Source of the DNA: Oscillospiraceae bacterium
GTDB lineage: Bacteria; Bacillota; Clostridia; Oscillospirales; Ruminococcaceae
DNA length: 64,000 bases
NCBI GenBank assembly: GCA_014799385.1
Contig: JAAVIC010000020.1
Location: forward strand, 1 to 64,000
Direction: 5' to 3'
How positions within the stretch are numbered: the first letter of the stretch is position 1; each line of letters begins with the position of its first letter. The notes under the pieces were generated by a model. The model was not told the DNA's origin. It worked only from the letters and a program-made list of their open reading frames with translations, and did no database searches. This document shows, piece after piece, positions 32,782-42,254 of this stretch. The translations under genes were made by a program, and so were the position numbers.

Positions 32782-33604
32782 TTTGATTATCCTTTCCGTT
32801 GAGTACGGCACGTCTGTAAGCGGTCGGAGACAATCCGATAAATGTTCCGAATGAGTTGGTGAAGTGACTCTGATCGGAAAAACCTGTCTGAAACGCCGCG
32901 TCAATCGGCTTTGCGCCTTGTTCGAGCAGCTCCTTTGCCTTGCCGATGCGCACCGCCTGTAAATACCTGTACGGCGTAATTCCGCGCGCCCTTGTAAATG
33001 ACCGCAGCAGCGTTGACTTGCTTAATCCGCTGCACTCGCAGAGCTGCTCCAGAGTGATATGCTCCGAGAAGTGTTCTTTCATAAATTCACACGCGCGGTC
33101 GATTTGCGCGGAATTACGTGAAATTTGTTCCAGAAACGGCATTCCCGAAATCCGAATCAACTCGGAAATCACCGACAGCAGCACCTCCTCCTTTTCAAAT
33201 TCGCCGCAGCCTTGCATTATCATTTCATGCAATTTACGGAATTGCTCCGAGATTTCGCTGTCGCGGATAACATTCGCCGAAAAACGCGGCAATTCCGATT
33301 CGCCTGTGATTTCACGCGACAATTCGCCCATTACGCGTTCAGAAATATTCATCGCGCGGTAATCCAGCGTGCCCTTCGTCTGAACGCACCCGTGAGAATC
33401 AGACGGCGCAAGCAGCAGAATATCCCCATCGGACAGCGTGTATTCGCGGTTTCCGCACATCATCACCCGTTCGCCGCTTTCAATCATGCCAATCACATAA
33501 TAATCATGAAAGTGGTTCGGAAACCGTTGTTCAACACCCTCAAACCGATATGCCTCGATTTGCAGCATATCATCGAAAACTGCAGTTCGGATTTCTTTTT
33601 TCAT
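32774..33604 (-). CDS. AraC-family regulator with cupin sensor domain
   Basis: This 276-aa protein has an N-terminal AraC-type cupin (HFHDYYVIGMIESGE near residue 31) and a C-terminal pair of helix-turn-helix motifs (LEQLCECSGLSKSTLLRSF and IDAAFQTGFSDQSHFTNSF with the signature G-F-S-D-Q-S-H-F). It would sense a small ligand and activate nearby genes. DUF2000 overlaps its end, so the two are one unit. The ribosome site is weak (GGAAACCG). Confidence 0.88.
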   Translation of the reverse strand: MKKEIRTAVFDDMLQIEAYRFEGVEQRFPNHFHDYYVIGMIESGERVMMCGNREYTLSDGDILLLAPSDSHGCVQTKGTLDYRAMNISERVMGELSREITGESELPRFSANVIRDSEISEQFRKLHEMIMQGCGEFEKEEVLLSVISELIRISGMPFLEQISRNSAQIDRACEFMKEHFSEHITLEQLCECSGLSKSTLLRSFTRARGITPYRYLQAVRIGKAKELLEQGAKPIDAAFQTGFSDQSHFTNSFGTFIGLSPTAYRRAVLNGKDNQNE

Positions 33605-33633
33605 TTTTTTCGGTTTCCATTCAACGTTGAATT

Positions 33634-33662
33634 AACGCAATATTTCATAGAGATATTGCGTT
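33634..33662. repeat. Perfect 10-bp inverted repeat upstream of AraC
   Basis: AACGCAATAT (33634-33643) and ATATTGCGTT (33653-33662) flank a 9-bp centre; TTTTTCTTTATT follows on the plus side. A related ATATTACGTT lies about 30 bp to the right. It may be a terminator facing right, or sites for the AraC protein. Confidence 0.5.
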
Positions 33663-33789
33663 TTTCTTTATTATACCATATTTTTAGTTCCCAATATTAC
33701 GTTAATTTTAGTCGAACATTATTTTCTGTAAGGATATTGGGTTGTTTTTATTATACCACAAGTAAGCGGAAAAGTCTTGTAAAATATCG

Positions 33790-34407
33790 TCACTTTTTCA
33801 GCCACATCACTGCGATTTGCGTTCGGTGCTCCAGACCCGTTTTTTCGAGAATCGCGCTGATGTGGTTTCTTACCGTGCCCTCCGCGAGGAACAGCCGTTC
33901 GGCGATTTGACGGTTGGACATCCCCTCGGCGATAAGCCTCACTATATCCGATTCGCGTTCCGAAAGTTCGCGGAACAGCTCGGGACTGCCTGTTCCGCTG
34001 ATTTTATCCCGCACGTATTTCAGAATATCCTCCTGGAAAACCGTTCCGCCCGCGTTTACGGTGCGAATCGCGTTCAGGATTCGTTCGGCGGGGGAGTTCT
34101 TCAGAATATACCCGCCGATTTCGCTTTTCAACGCGCGTAGGATAAAGTCCTCCTCATCGAATGTAGTCAGCAGAAGCGGCGCGCATAGCCCCTCGCCGAG
34201 CATTTGCTCCGCTGCGGAAATTCCGTCACACTCCGGCATTCGGATATCCAAAAGCGCAACATCCGGGCGAACGCTCCGCGCGATTTTTACAGCGGCATTG
34301 CCGTTTTCCGCCTCGCCCGCAATCTCCATATCTGCCTGCGAGGAAATAATCATTTTCAGCCCCTCGCGCACGATAATATCGTCATCGGCAATCATTACCT
34401 TGATCAT
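33790..34407 (-). CDS. NarL/LuxR-type response regulator
   Basis: This 205-aa protein has an N-terminal receiver domain with the acidic pocket at residues 8-9, phosphorylatable Asp54 (ALLDIRMP), Thr near 82 and Lys near 103, then a LuxR-type helix-turn-helix (LSERESDIVRLIAEGMSNRQI). Its start overlaps the stop of the kinase gene by ATGA. It closes the ABC exporter/two-component operon and presumably controls that operon. Confidence 0.92.
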   Translation of the reverse strand: MIKVMIADDDIIVREGLKMIISSQADMEIAGEAENGNAAVKIARSVRPDVALLDIRMPECDGISAAEQMLGEGLCAPLLLTTFDEEDFILRALKSEIGGYILKNSPAERILNAIRTVNAGGTVFQEDILKYVRDKISGTGSPELFRELSERESDIVRLIAEGMSNRQIAERLFLAEGTVRNHISAILEKTGLEHRTQIAVMWLKK

Positions 34408-35522
34408 AGATTCACCTCAAAAATATTTATTGCTGCAAACCCCGTAATCCCGCATTGGAACAGGCATTTCCCGCCGCAGAGAGCCGTTCGCTCCTCGATT
34501 CCCTCCAACCCCAGACCGGGGGTAAATCCGTGCGGATTTCTGCCATTATCGGAAAATTCGGCGCGGATAATTTTGTTGCACACGCGGATTTTCAGCGCGA
34601 ATTTACTCGCGGAGCTGTGTTTTATCGTGTTGGTGAGCGATTCGGTGAGGTTTTCGGTTATGCATTTCCATACGGTGGGCGGGATTCTCTCCTCATCTCC
34701 ATCAAGCGTAAACTCGGATTTAATGCCATAATCCGCCGAAAAACGCTCCAGAATTTCGCGCAGAGAGGCAGAGCTTGCGGCGGCGCGTTCGGGACGCTCC
34801 TCGCGCAGAGCCGCGCGTATCTCGCCCACGCTTTTGCGGAGATTTTCCGTTACCAAATCAATGCATTTTTCCGCATTTTCCGGATTGGTTTTAAGGTTCA
34901 TTCGTGCGCCCTCCAACAGGATTATGCTGCCCGAAATTCCGTGACCGAGCTTGTCGTGAATCCGCGTGGAGAAACGCTTGCGCTCCTCCAGCGCGGCGGA
35001 TTCGCGCAGCGTTTTGGAATGGGCTTTCAGCGCGGAAATCTTTCCGTTCAGCGCGTCTATCTGTTCCCGTTGCTCCTCGGACAGCGCGCGGAAATATTCC
35101 ACTCGCTCAACGGCAATCCGCGCGAACAATCCCGTTGCGCAAAGCAGAACCGCTGCAATCAGCGTGGAATTATCGGGGCGGAAAATCATCGCCGCCAACA
35201 GCGCGGACGCGCCGGAAATCCCGTAAAAATATCCGCCCGAATCCAACAAGTCCGCAAGCTCGAAAATCCCCGTCAGCAGCAGTGGAAAATATTCCTCCGC
35301 GCCAAGTACAATGCACGCTGTGATTCCGATAACTGTGCAGATTATCGGTAGAGTTTTCGTTTTCATCAGCGTAGAAAAGAGGTAGTCCGCCGCGAATAAA
35401 CAGCAAAAGGCGAGTGCGCCCGCGACCGTTTCGCCGCGCAGCGTATCCGCCGAAAAATATTCACCGAAAACCGCCGCCAAAGCCGCGGTTTTCAGCGTTA
35501 AATAAAGTGTGTTTTTATTCAT
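34404..35522 (-). CDS. Sensor histidine kinase (HisKA_3, DesK/LiaS type)
   Basis: This 372-aa protein has about five N-terminal membrane segments (residues 1-135), a coiled region, the phospho-acceptor His189 in RIHDKLGHGISGS, and an ATPase domain with the N-box NLTESLTNTIKHS and G-box GLGLEGI. It lacks a large extracellular sensor, as in kinases that sense membrane state or antibiotics via a partner transporter. It lies directly downstream of two permease genes. Confidence 0.9.
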   Translation of the reverse strand: MNKNTLYLTLKTAALAAVFGEYFSADTLRGETVAGALAFCCLFAADYLFSTLMKTKTLPIICTVIGITACIVLGAEEYFPLLLTGIFELADLLDSGGYFYGISGASALLAAMIFRPDNSTLIAAVLLCATGLFARIAVERVEYFRALSEEQREQIDALNGKISALKAHSKTLRESAALEERKRFSTRIHDKLGHGISGSIILLEGARMNLKTNPENAEKCIDLVTENLRKSVGEIRAALREERPERAAASSASLREILERFSADYGIKSEFTLDGDEERIPPTVWKCITENLTESLTNTIKHSSASKFALKIRVCNKIIRAEFSDNGRNPHGFTPGLGLEGIEERTALCGGKCLFQCGITGFAAINIFEVNL

Positions 35523-35535
35523 TTTCTATTCCGTT

Positions 35536-36672
35536 TCAGGTTTTCTTACGTGTGAAAATCACAGCCGAAATCAAGAATACCAGCACAGTTGCCAACACAA
35601 GAACGCTGATATTCGGGAGGAACTCGAACCCTGAATTTGGGTGATAATTCCGCAGTAAATTCATTGTCCAGTATTGCGGGAAAATTTTCGCGACTCCGCT
35701 TACCGCGCCGAGATTTTCGCTGATAGGGAACCACGCGCCGCCCAGCATACTGCCGATACATGCGAATCCCACGCCCACTGTCATAAGCGTCATCTGGGAT
35801 TTTATACACAGACCGAACATTATTGAAATTCCCACCAAAAACAGCATAAACATCTCCGTTGTAAAGAATGCCATTCCGAATGGAATTGCAAGCCCCTCGC
35901 TCGTTACAAACACGAAAACCGTAAATATCAGATTCAGCATGGTGGTGCAGATTACCCCGAAAAGACTGATTCCGAGAATGTATTCGGGGGATTTCATTGA
36001 GGAACATCTCATCCTGTCAAACGTTCCGAGCTGTCTATCATCGAGTATCTGTTTGGAGATGATCAATGTTATGGCGGAAAGCATCATCATAATGAACCCC
36101 ACCGCCGAGGAGTACGCGCTTGTGGTTTTTTCCCGGGAATCCACCATTAAATTCGCTTCGGAGGATATTACCTCGTTTGGCAGTTTCTCGGAGTTCAGCA
36201 TTTCGGAGAACATCTGTTCATCGCCGTTTGCCGCCTGAGAGATTACCGAGATTCCCTGCATATAGGTATCCAGATACACCTCAATAAACGCAGCATTCTC
36301 GTAATCTCCAAGGGTGGTGATTCTCAGCTTTTTGATTTCCTTGCGCGCGGCGGACTCGTAAAATCCAACGGGTACTTCTATTATAGCAGAAATTTTTCTG
36401 TCAATCAAGTCTTTTGACAAAGAATCGTAATCATTTTCCGATGTCCTCATTCCGAGGGTGTCTTCAAGATAGTTCTTGAGATTGTCCGAAATCTCGCCGT
36501 CATAATCGACAAGCCCGACAGTGATCTTATCTTCCTCGGCAGCCGTGTTGTCAGAACCGCTTGATCCAATACGGAAAATAAAGCACGCAACCGTTGCTGC
36601 GGCAAGGGTGAGAAGTATCATCAGCTTGTTTCGCAGAACGCTGTTCACGAATATCACAAGTATGTTCTTCAT
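35536..36672 (-). CDS. ABC-2 type permease (second)
   Basis: The real start is the ATG at 36672, overlapping the stop of the upstream permease by ATGA (378 aa). It has an N-terminal membrane helix, a large extracytoplasmic loop (about 45-190) and five C-terminal helices, the ABC2 layout. It should pair with the other permease and the ATPase to export a peptide, lipid or drug. Confidence 0.88.
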   Translation of the reverse strand: MKNILVIFVNSVLRNKLMILLTLAAATVACFIFRIGSSGSDNTAAEEDKITVGLVDYDGEISDNLKNYLEDTLGMRTSENDYDSLSKDLIDRKISAIIEVPVGFYESAARKEIKKLRITTLGDYENAAFIEVYLDTYMQGISVISQAANGDEQMFSEMLNSEKLPNEVISSEANLMVDSREKTTSAYSSAVGFIMMMLSAITLIISKQILDDRQLGTFDRMRCSSMKSPEYILGISLFGVICTTMLNLIFTVFVFVTSEGLAIPFGMAFFTTEMFMLFLVGISIMFGLCIKSQMTLMTVGVGFACIGSMLGGAWFPISENLGAVSGVAKIFPQYWTMNLLRNYHPNSGFEFLPNISVLVLATVLVFLISAVIFTRKKT

Positions 36673-37763
36673 ACGTTCTTCCTCCTTGTGTTTACTTTTA
36701 TCCAGCAGGTGAGCAGTATTACCGCGAAAATCCCCAGCGCCCACAGCAGAACGCTCACTGCCCGTTCAGAGCGGGAAAATACCGTCAAATCAAATGCCGC
36801 GTTCAGCATAATATTAGCGGGGAGATATTCGGAAAATCCCGGTATGCATATGTCTCCGTCAAATGCTCCCGAAAAGAAAAGAATGATCCACATTATCGGC
36901 ATAAGAACCGCCCATGAATTGGATTTCGGGAAGAAAAGGTTCATCAGAACACCTATGGACATCGCTGCCAGACCGCAGCAGATAAACATCGCGATAAGCA
37001 GCAGGTTTTCTGTAAGAGTGACGCAATAGTGAGCACCGAAAAATACCGTGCTAACAATCATTACCGTGCCCACCTGAACCAGTACCAGCGGAAGCAGCCC
37101 GATAATTTTACCGAAGAAGATTCCGGTTTGACTGATAGGCGAGATGTTCAGACGGTTGATAGTACGCGATGAGTGCTCTATGCTGTATGCCTCCGCGCCG
37201 CCTATTGTCGCACCGAAAAATATGATGACCACCGTCATTGCCACCGCGTAATAGTCCATCATCGAGCGCGTTCTGCCGAAATCGTGCGGTTCAACGAGAT
37301 TATCCTCCGAAAGAACAATACTGCCAAGAGCCTGAGGGTTTACCGCCGCCACGCTCATATATGACGCGGCGGTTTGGTTGTAGCCGTCCATCAAGGCTTT
37401 TACCGTGCGGTTCTGAATCGCGTTTGTGCCGTTGTATATGCGGATTTCCGAACCGTTAAGCTCCACGGCGGCAGAGTATTTTTCCGCAGCAGAATCAAGC
37501 TTTTCCGAAGGGATTTTCACTGCGGTAATGGTCGAATCCTCATCAAGCGACAGGATAAATTCCTCGAAATCGTTTGCGGAATATCCGCCCTCCTCAACGC
37601 AGTACGCAAGATTTAGTTCGCCCACGGCATTATCTGCGACTTGGATATTTTCAAGCAGCGTTCCGAGAAAAAACGTCATAATGCTTGGAAAAAATATCGA
37701 AAAGAAGATAGTCGGACCGTTACGAAAGCTGGCGCGAATCGTATTTAATATAACGTATATCAC
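36669..37763 (-). CDS. ABC-2 type permease (first)
   Basis: This 364-aa protein has the ABC2 topology: one N-terminal helix, an external loop (about 40-165) and five or six helices in the C-terminal half, with YSIEHSSRTINRLNISP in the coupling region. It follows the ATPase gene by 3 bp and overlaps the second permease. The two permeases likely form a heterodimer. Confidence 0.88.
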   Translation of the reverse strand: MIYVILNTIRASFRNGPTIFFSIFFPSIMTFFLGTLLENIQVADNAVGELNLAYCVEEGGYSANDFEEFILSLDEDSTITAVKIPSEKLDSAAEKYSAAVELNGSEIRIYNGTNAIQNRTVKALMDGYNQTAASYMSVAAVNPQALGSIVLSEDNLVEPHDFGRTRSMMDYYAVAMTVVIIFFGATIGGAEAYSIEHSSRTINRLNISPISQTGIFFGKIIGLLPLVLVQVGTVMIVSTVFFGAHYCVTLTENLLLIAMFICCGLAAMSIGVLMNLFFPKSNSWAVLMPIMWIILFFSGAFDGDICIPGFSEYLPANIMLNAAFDLTVFSRSERAVSVLLWALGIFAVILLTCWIKVNTRRKNV

Positions 37764-37766
37764 GGC

Positions 37767-38711
37767 TTATCTCAGCTCCTTTCCCGTCAGAGCGATAAAG
37801 ATGTCCTCTAGGTTTACGGATTCCGAGGTGATTCCGCGAATCGGCAGTCCGCGCTGCTTTATATGCTCCGGATAGAGCGCGAAATCGCGGCAGGAGGTCT
37901 TGATTTCCAGTATGATTTCGTTCTCGTCAATGCGCGCGTGATTTACATCGGGCAGGCTCGAAAGCTCGGAGAGAAGCTCCTTTACGGGGAAATCGGACTT
38001 GATTTTAGTGGTGATTTTCAGCGTTTTGCTGTCGCTGAGTTTGGAGATCAATTCCTGTTCCGTGCCGCTTGCTATGGACTTGCCGTGGTCGATTATGGTG
38101 ATTCGGTCGCATATCTCCTCCACTTCGTTCATATAGTGAGAGGTGTAGATAACGGTCGCGCCGCGTTCTCTCAGCGTTTTGATTGAGCCTAAAATATGCT
38201 CGCGGGACTGCGCGTCAACACCGACAGTCGGTTCGTCCATAATTATCAGCTTTGGGTTATGGGCGATTCCGCACGCGATATTCAAGCGGCGTTTCATACC
38301 GCCCGACATCTTTTTGGGTTTCATTTTCGCGCGGTCGGAAAGCCCGACAAATTCCAGAGCCTCATTTACCGCCGTGTGAAGTTTCTTTCCGCGAAGCCCG
38401 TACAGCGAGGCGAAGAATTTCACGTTTTCCTCCGCAGTCAAAAACGGATACAAAGCCAAGTCCTGCGGAACCATTCCGATGATTCGCTTGACATCGCTGC
38501 GGTTTTTCACGAGGTCGAATCCGTCCACGGTAACCTTTCCGCGCGTGAAGTCGCACAACGTGGAAATCACGTTCATAGTTGTGGATTTTCCCGCGCCGTT
38601 CGGACCGAGCAGTCCGAAAATCTCGCCCTCGTTCACCGAAAAGCTGAGATTATCCACGGCTGTAAAATCCCCGTAATTTTTAACCAGATTTTGTACGCTT
38701 AAAAATTCCAT
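37767..38711 (-). CDS. ABC transporter ATP-binding protein
   Basis: This 314-aa ATPase has Walker A GPNGAGKST at residues 36-44, Q-loop, signature KMSGGMKRRL, Walker B LIIMDEPTVGVD and the switch His in TSHYMNE. It belongs to the bacitracin/daunorubicin-type (BcrA/DrrA) exporters, with a C-terminal extension. It is the first gene of the operon ATPase - permease - permease - kinase - regulator, a usual arrangement for self-regulated antimicrobial or lipid exporters. Confidence 0.93.
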   Translation of the reverse strand: MEFLSVQNLVKNYGDFTAVDNLSFSVNEGEIFGLLGPNGAGKSTTMNVISTLCDFTRGKVTVDGFDLVKNRSDVKRIIGMVPQDLALYPFLTAEENVKFFASLYGLRGKKLHTAVNEALEFVGLSDRAKMKPKKMSGGMKRRLNIACGIAHNPKLIIMDEPTVGVDAQSREHILGSIKTLRERGATVIYTSHYMNEVEEICDRITIIDHGKSIASGTEQELISKLSDSKTLKITTKIKSDFPVKELLSELSSLPDVNHARIDENEIILEIKTSCRDFALYPEHIKQRGLPIRGITSESVNLEDIFIALTGKELR

Positions 38712-38735
38712 ATCAATACCACCTTTCTGTTAATA

Positions 38736-38764
38736 AGTATAACACATTTTGCGGTCGGCGGCAA
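38736..38764 (-). promoter_or_regulatory. Promoter of the ABC/two-component operon
   Basis: On the minus strand TTGCCG (38764-38759), 17-bp spacer and TATACT (38741-38736) with a TG before the -10. The -35 is imperfect, consistent with activation by the response regulator. Confidence 0.5.
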
Positions 38765-38804
38765 GTAACTTTTGTCAGAACATCGTATGACATTTGTCAT
38801 AAAA

Positions 38805-39057
38805 AAGGCGGTGCCGCACTGTCGCCGCAAACTGTAAAAATACATTATAACCGTACAGCGAAAAGGTATGAAACCTTGATTAAGCGGTATTGGGAATTGG
38901 GATTCTTAAGGGGCATTGCCCCTTAAGCGGGGGTGTGGGGGCGGAGCCCCCACATTGAATCACTGATTTTTTCTACAAACTAAGGCGATGCCGCAGCACC
39001 GCCTTATGTCAATGTTCCTATGAGGGAGCGCGTTATTGGGACGCGCAGAACTTGTTC
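38805..39057. repeat. Intergenic hairpin cluster
   Basis: The gap between the ABC operon and the carrier-protein operon contains several GC hairpins: TTAAGGGGC-ATT-GCCCCTTAA near 38909-38929, GTGGGGGC/GCCCCCAC near 38937-38953, and an AAGGCG-type stem at 38982-39005 with a degenerate relative near 38808. TTTTTTCTACAAACT precedes the last one and recurs at about 25690. No gene is seen. They may terminate the leftward carrier-protein operon. Confidence 0.55.
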
Positions 39058-39306
39058 TCACTTTCCTCTTTCCAGAATGATCTCCGCCATTTCCCCAACG
39101 TTCTTCATTCCGCTGACCTCGCGCATTGTAAACCGCATTTTGAACGCCTTTTCGACTGCGGAAATAAGCGTGATATGTTCAAGAGAATCCCACGCTTCGA
39201 TGTCATCAGCGGTGGTGGAATCCGAAATCTCAATATTTTCATCGTCAAACACATCGCGGAAAATTTCCGTCAAACGCTCCATTATCTGCTCTTTGCTCAT
39301 AATCAT
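39058..39306 (-). CDS. Acyl carrier protein of the FkbH/MBOAT operon
   Basis: An 82-aa acidic carrier protein; Ser41 in EAWDSLEHI is the phosphopantetheine site. Its start overlaps the stop of the FkbH-like gene by ATGA (an ATG six bases later is possible). It is the last gene of the leftward operon and the expected acceptor of the group loaded by the FkbH-like enzyme, in the place DltC has in the dlt operon. Confidence 0.88.
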   Translation of the reverse strand: MIMSKEQIMERLTEIFRDVFDDENIEISDSTTADDIEAWDSLEHITLISAVEKAFKMRFTMREVSGMKNVGEMAEIILERGK

Positions 39307-41072
39307 TCTCCAATCTGAATTTTTGTATCTATCGGATCAAACGCTTCCACGTTTAGTTTCCATACGGAATTACCCTCGTCCTCGGACGTTTTCGTAAATC
39401 CGAACTCCGCGAACAGATCCTTCACCATCGCATTCTTTTTGGTAGGGAAGTAGTATCCGAAAATCTCACGGATTCCCAACTCACGGCATTTCGCGACCAA
39501 CGTGTTCAGCATTGCGAATTCCATTCCGCGTTTCAGAACGCGGCAGCTCATCAGCCATAAATCCAGATGAAGAGCGGCGTTATCGCGTTTCCCGATAACC
39601 ACGGAAACGATACCGTTGTCTCCGAATTTGTCCGTAAGCCGCCCGCAAAGCCGAACGTAATCAGTGCTTGCGGCGACCTCCTCCATTTCGGCGAGGGTGT
39701 AGCGTTTTGTCGTCACGTTGAATTGGTTGCTCTTGTTGGTGAGCTGGGTAATTCTCGGAATATGAATCGGCTCGAAATCTCCGATTTCCGCGCGCATTTC
39801 CAATGATTCAAGAAAGTCATCGTAGCTCTCGAACCGCTTGCTCTGTTCTTCGCGCTGAGCGTTCGCGCGGTACATTTCACCGCGCTTCGCGTCGTCCTCG
39901 GAGAGCGTTGTTACTTCAAATAACCCGCACCCGTCCAATACGCGCAAGCACTCTTCGGGGCTGTCGAAATCCAAGACCGTAACCTCCGGCAGCTGCGCGC
40001 GTACTATCTCGCGCTCCGCAGGATTGTCGTCCACGAACACTATGCTCTCGGGCAGAAGATTCAGCTCCCGCGCTGTTTCCTCCAGATTCCGCCATTTCTC
40101 GTCCCAATTCGCTTTAATACATACAAAATCGCTTGGTTTTAACGCGCCGTCCGGGTGATTCAAGCCCTCAATCGCGTTCTCCATATCGTTTTTCGAGCAA
40201 ACCGTCAACAGGATTCCCAAATCCTTCATACGCTTGATATACTTCTGGAGTGCGAGAAAGCTCTGCCCCTCGGAGGTTTCGCTGCCGATTTCGATCCCCG
40301 AAATCCCGTCATCTCCGATTACGCCGCCCCATAACGTATTGTCCAGATCCAACGCGAGAACCTTTTTATTGCGCCCCATAACGGAGCAGATAATCGAAGC
40401 AACGCTGTGCGCCACATCGGGAATCGCCGAAACGCTCATCGCGTACTTATAGAGGTGCCAGTGCCGCTCCTCGTGCCAACGCTCCAGACCGTACCGCGCG
40501 GCGAGGTAATTCAGGTCATTCACATAAAAGCTCTTGTGATTTCGCGCGTACTCATAAATCTGCGCGTTAAGCCGTGAAATAAAGTCGATTCGCCCGGACG
40601 AAGCCTCGCGGTTTCCCATCAGACGTTCGCTCGGAAGCTCAAAATTATTCTGGATAATTATGCACCCATATCGCTCCGAAAGCGCTTTCCAAATCGCCTC
40701 AAACCGCGCGGACTCTCGTTCCGCCTTGGAATTTACCGATTCGGGATTTTCGTTTATTTCGGGAAGTTCCTCGATATTGCGCGAGGTGGTATGAATAAAC
40801 ACGATTTCGGGCTTGAACGCGTCCAATTCGGGATTCCCGAACAACGCGTCACTCTGATACTGCGCGTATTCTGACTCGTAAAACGTAGGAATTATCCCTC
40901 TGTCGCGCAAAAACAGCTCCACAACCTTGACAATATCCGAGGTCGTAGAACCGCCCAATACCGCGATTCTCAGCGGGATTCCGCCCTCGCGCTCTTTCAG
41001 AATCCTCAGCAGCTTACGTTTCGAGCGCATAATCTCGTCATTGTCAAACGGGAACTCCAGTTCCTTAAGCAT
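39303..41072 (-). CDS. FkbH-like HAD-IIIC phosphatase/acyltransferase
   Basis: This 589-aa protein has an N-terminal region with GGSTTSDIV resembling an SGNH-like fold, a central HAD domain with DLDNTLWGGVIGDDG (Asp242, Asp244) and FVDDNPAERE, and a C-terminal GNAT-like part (residues ~430-570). FkbH enzymes dephosphorylate 1,3-bisphosphoglycerate and transfer the glyceryl group to a carrier protein. The carrier gene directly downstream fits. The upstream DHHW and MBOAT genes suggest the glyceryl (or a derived acyl) group is transferred across the membrane. The substrate is inferred from family knowledge. Confidence 0.88.
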   Translation of the reverse strand: MLKELEFPFDNDEIMRSKRKLLRILKEREGGIPLRIAVLGGSTTSDIVKVVELFLRDRGIIPTFYESEYAQYQSDALFGNPELDAFKPEIVFIHTTSRNIEELPEINENPESVNSKAERESARFEAIWKALSERYGCIIIQNNFELPSERLMGNREASSGRIDFISRLNAQIYEYARNHKSFYVNDLNYLAARYGLERWHEERHWHLYKYAMSVSAIPDVAHSVASIICSVMGRNKKVLALDLDNTLWGGVIGDDGISGIEIGSETSEGQSFLALQKYIKRMKDLGILLTVCSKNDMENAIEGLNHPDGALKPSDFVCIKANWDEKWRNLEETARELNLLPESIVFVDDNPAEREIVRAQLPEVTVLDFDSPEECLRVLDGCGLFEVTTLSEDDAKRGEMYRANAQREEQSKRFESYDDFLESLEMRAEIGDFEPIHIPRITQLTNKSNQFNVTTKRYTLAEMEEVAASTDYVRLCGRLTDKFGDNGIVSVVIGKRDNAALHLDLWLMSCRVLKRGMEFAMLNTLVAKCRELGIREIFGYYFPTKKNAMVKDLFAEFGFTKTSEDEGNSVWKLNVEAFDPIDTKIQIGE

Positions 41073-42202
41073 TACAGAATGTCCTCCAATTCGTACTGAT
41101 TATCGCCCGTTGCGCTGAACGTACACATACAGAACAGCACGTCAGTAATCCCATGGTCCTTGACAAACTGCGAAATGCTCAGCTGGAACGTGCGCATATC
41201 CACTGCCCAGATTTCCTCAAACGAGTTTGTAAGGCAGGGAACAAGCGGATTCGCGTAGCTGTCCTTTACCACAAGCAGCTTGCGGTTGTTCTTCTTGTCC
41301 GTTGTAACGTGCGTTATTCCGCCATCGTCCACATGGTACACAAGATAGCAGTTCCACAAATCAACCGCCTGAAGATTGTCAAACAGATAGCTCTGCTGTC
41401 CGTTTGTCATATCAGAATTGTAATGCTCGGTGGAGTAGTTGTTTTGCGGGATATAAATGGTAAATGTCTCCGGATTGTCCAAGATTCGCTTATCATGATC
41501 GCTGAAACCGTCAAACGTTCCTACATATCCATCGCGCGACTGTACTTCGTAATCGGACATCGGAGCAAAATCGGTAAGCGCGGTTTTTGCAAATTCTTCT
41601 GCCGCGTAGAACGCTCCCAACGGCGCCCAGTGATGGTCTGTCGAAAGGTAGATATGCTCGTCCACGTGCTTTGAAAGCGCGGTGTATGCGTCCACGGGGA
41701 TTACGCCGTCCAAATGCTCGTTGATATACTCAATGTTATCCCATTCGCTCGCCATATAGTTCTTGTACTTTTCGGGAAGATAGAACGACCCGTGAGTGGG
41801 CGCAACCAGCGAAAACACGTTTACCTTGTCCCCAACTCGGTTTTTTATCTCGTTGAGCGACTTCGCGTAATTCTCGCCGCGGCTGTATCCGCCGCCGTAC
41901 AGTTGAATGCCCATACCGTTTTCCAGCACAAACACTTTTCCCGACATCTCTCCGTCATTATGTCCGTTGTTGGGATTGGGCGGTTCTGTTTGGGAAGTTG
42001 GTGTGCTGGCACTGTGCCAGTCGTCAGAACTGCTTTGGTTGCTGCCCTGATTGCCTTGATTTTCCGTGGAGGTGTTGTCCGCCGGAGTCGAAATAAGTCC
42101 CGGATTCCCCTGTAAATCGGAGCTGCCCGAATCCGTGCCGCTGCAAGCCGTCATTGACATCAAGAGTGCCATTACTACCGGAATTGAAATTGATTTTCTC
42201 AT
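41072..42202 (-). CDS. DHHW-family lipoprotein (AlgX/DltD-like acyltransferase)
   Basis: This 376-aa protein begins with a signal peptide and lipobox (MSMTACSG), so it is anchored outside the membrane. A Ser/Thr/Asn-rich spacer follows. The catalytic signature TDHHWAPLGA (Asp189, His191) and KDSYAN (Ser315) match the SGNH-like DHHW group related to AlgJ/AlgX. Such proteins move acyl groups onto extracellular polymers in partnership with an MBOAT protein. It shares one base with the FkbH-like gene and is a paralogue of the next protein upstream. Confidence 0.85.
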   Translation of the reverse strand: MRKSISIPVVMALLMSMTACSGTDSGSSDLQGNPGLISTPADNTSTENQGNQGSNQSSSDDWHSASTPTSQTEPPNPNNGHNDGEMSGKVFVLENGMGIQLYGGGYSRGENYAKSLNEIKNRVGDKVNVFSLVAPTHGSFYLPEKYKNYMASEWDNIEYINEHLDGVIPVDAYTALSKHVDEHIYLSTDHHWAPLGAFYAAEEFAKTALTDFAPMSDYEVQSRDGYVGTFDGFSDHDKRILDNPETFTIYIPQNNYSTEHYNSDMTNGQQSYLFDNLQAVDLWNCYLVYHVDDGGITHVTTDKKNNRKLLVVKDSYANPLVPCLTNSFEEIWAVDMRTFQLSISQFVKDHGITDVLFCMCTFSATGDNQYELEDIL

Positions 42203-42254
42203 ATTGTTTTCCCCCTGATTAATAATATATGTTGTTTGTTGTATGTAATACTCC

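Noticed and set aside
34455-35351. Plus-strand open frame of 298 codons
   Set aside because: Antisense shadow of the histidine kinase gene; composition is Arg-rich and it has no ribosome site.
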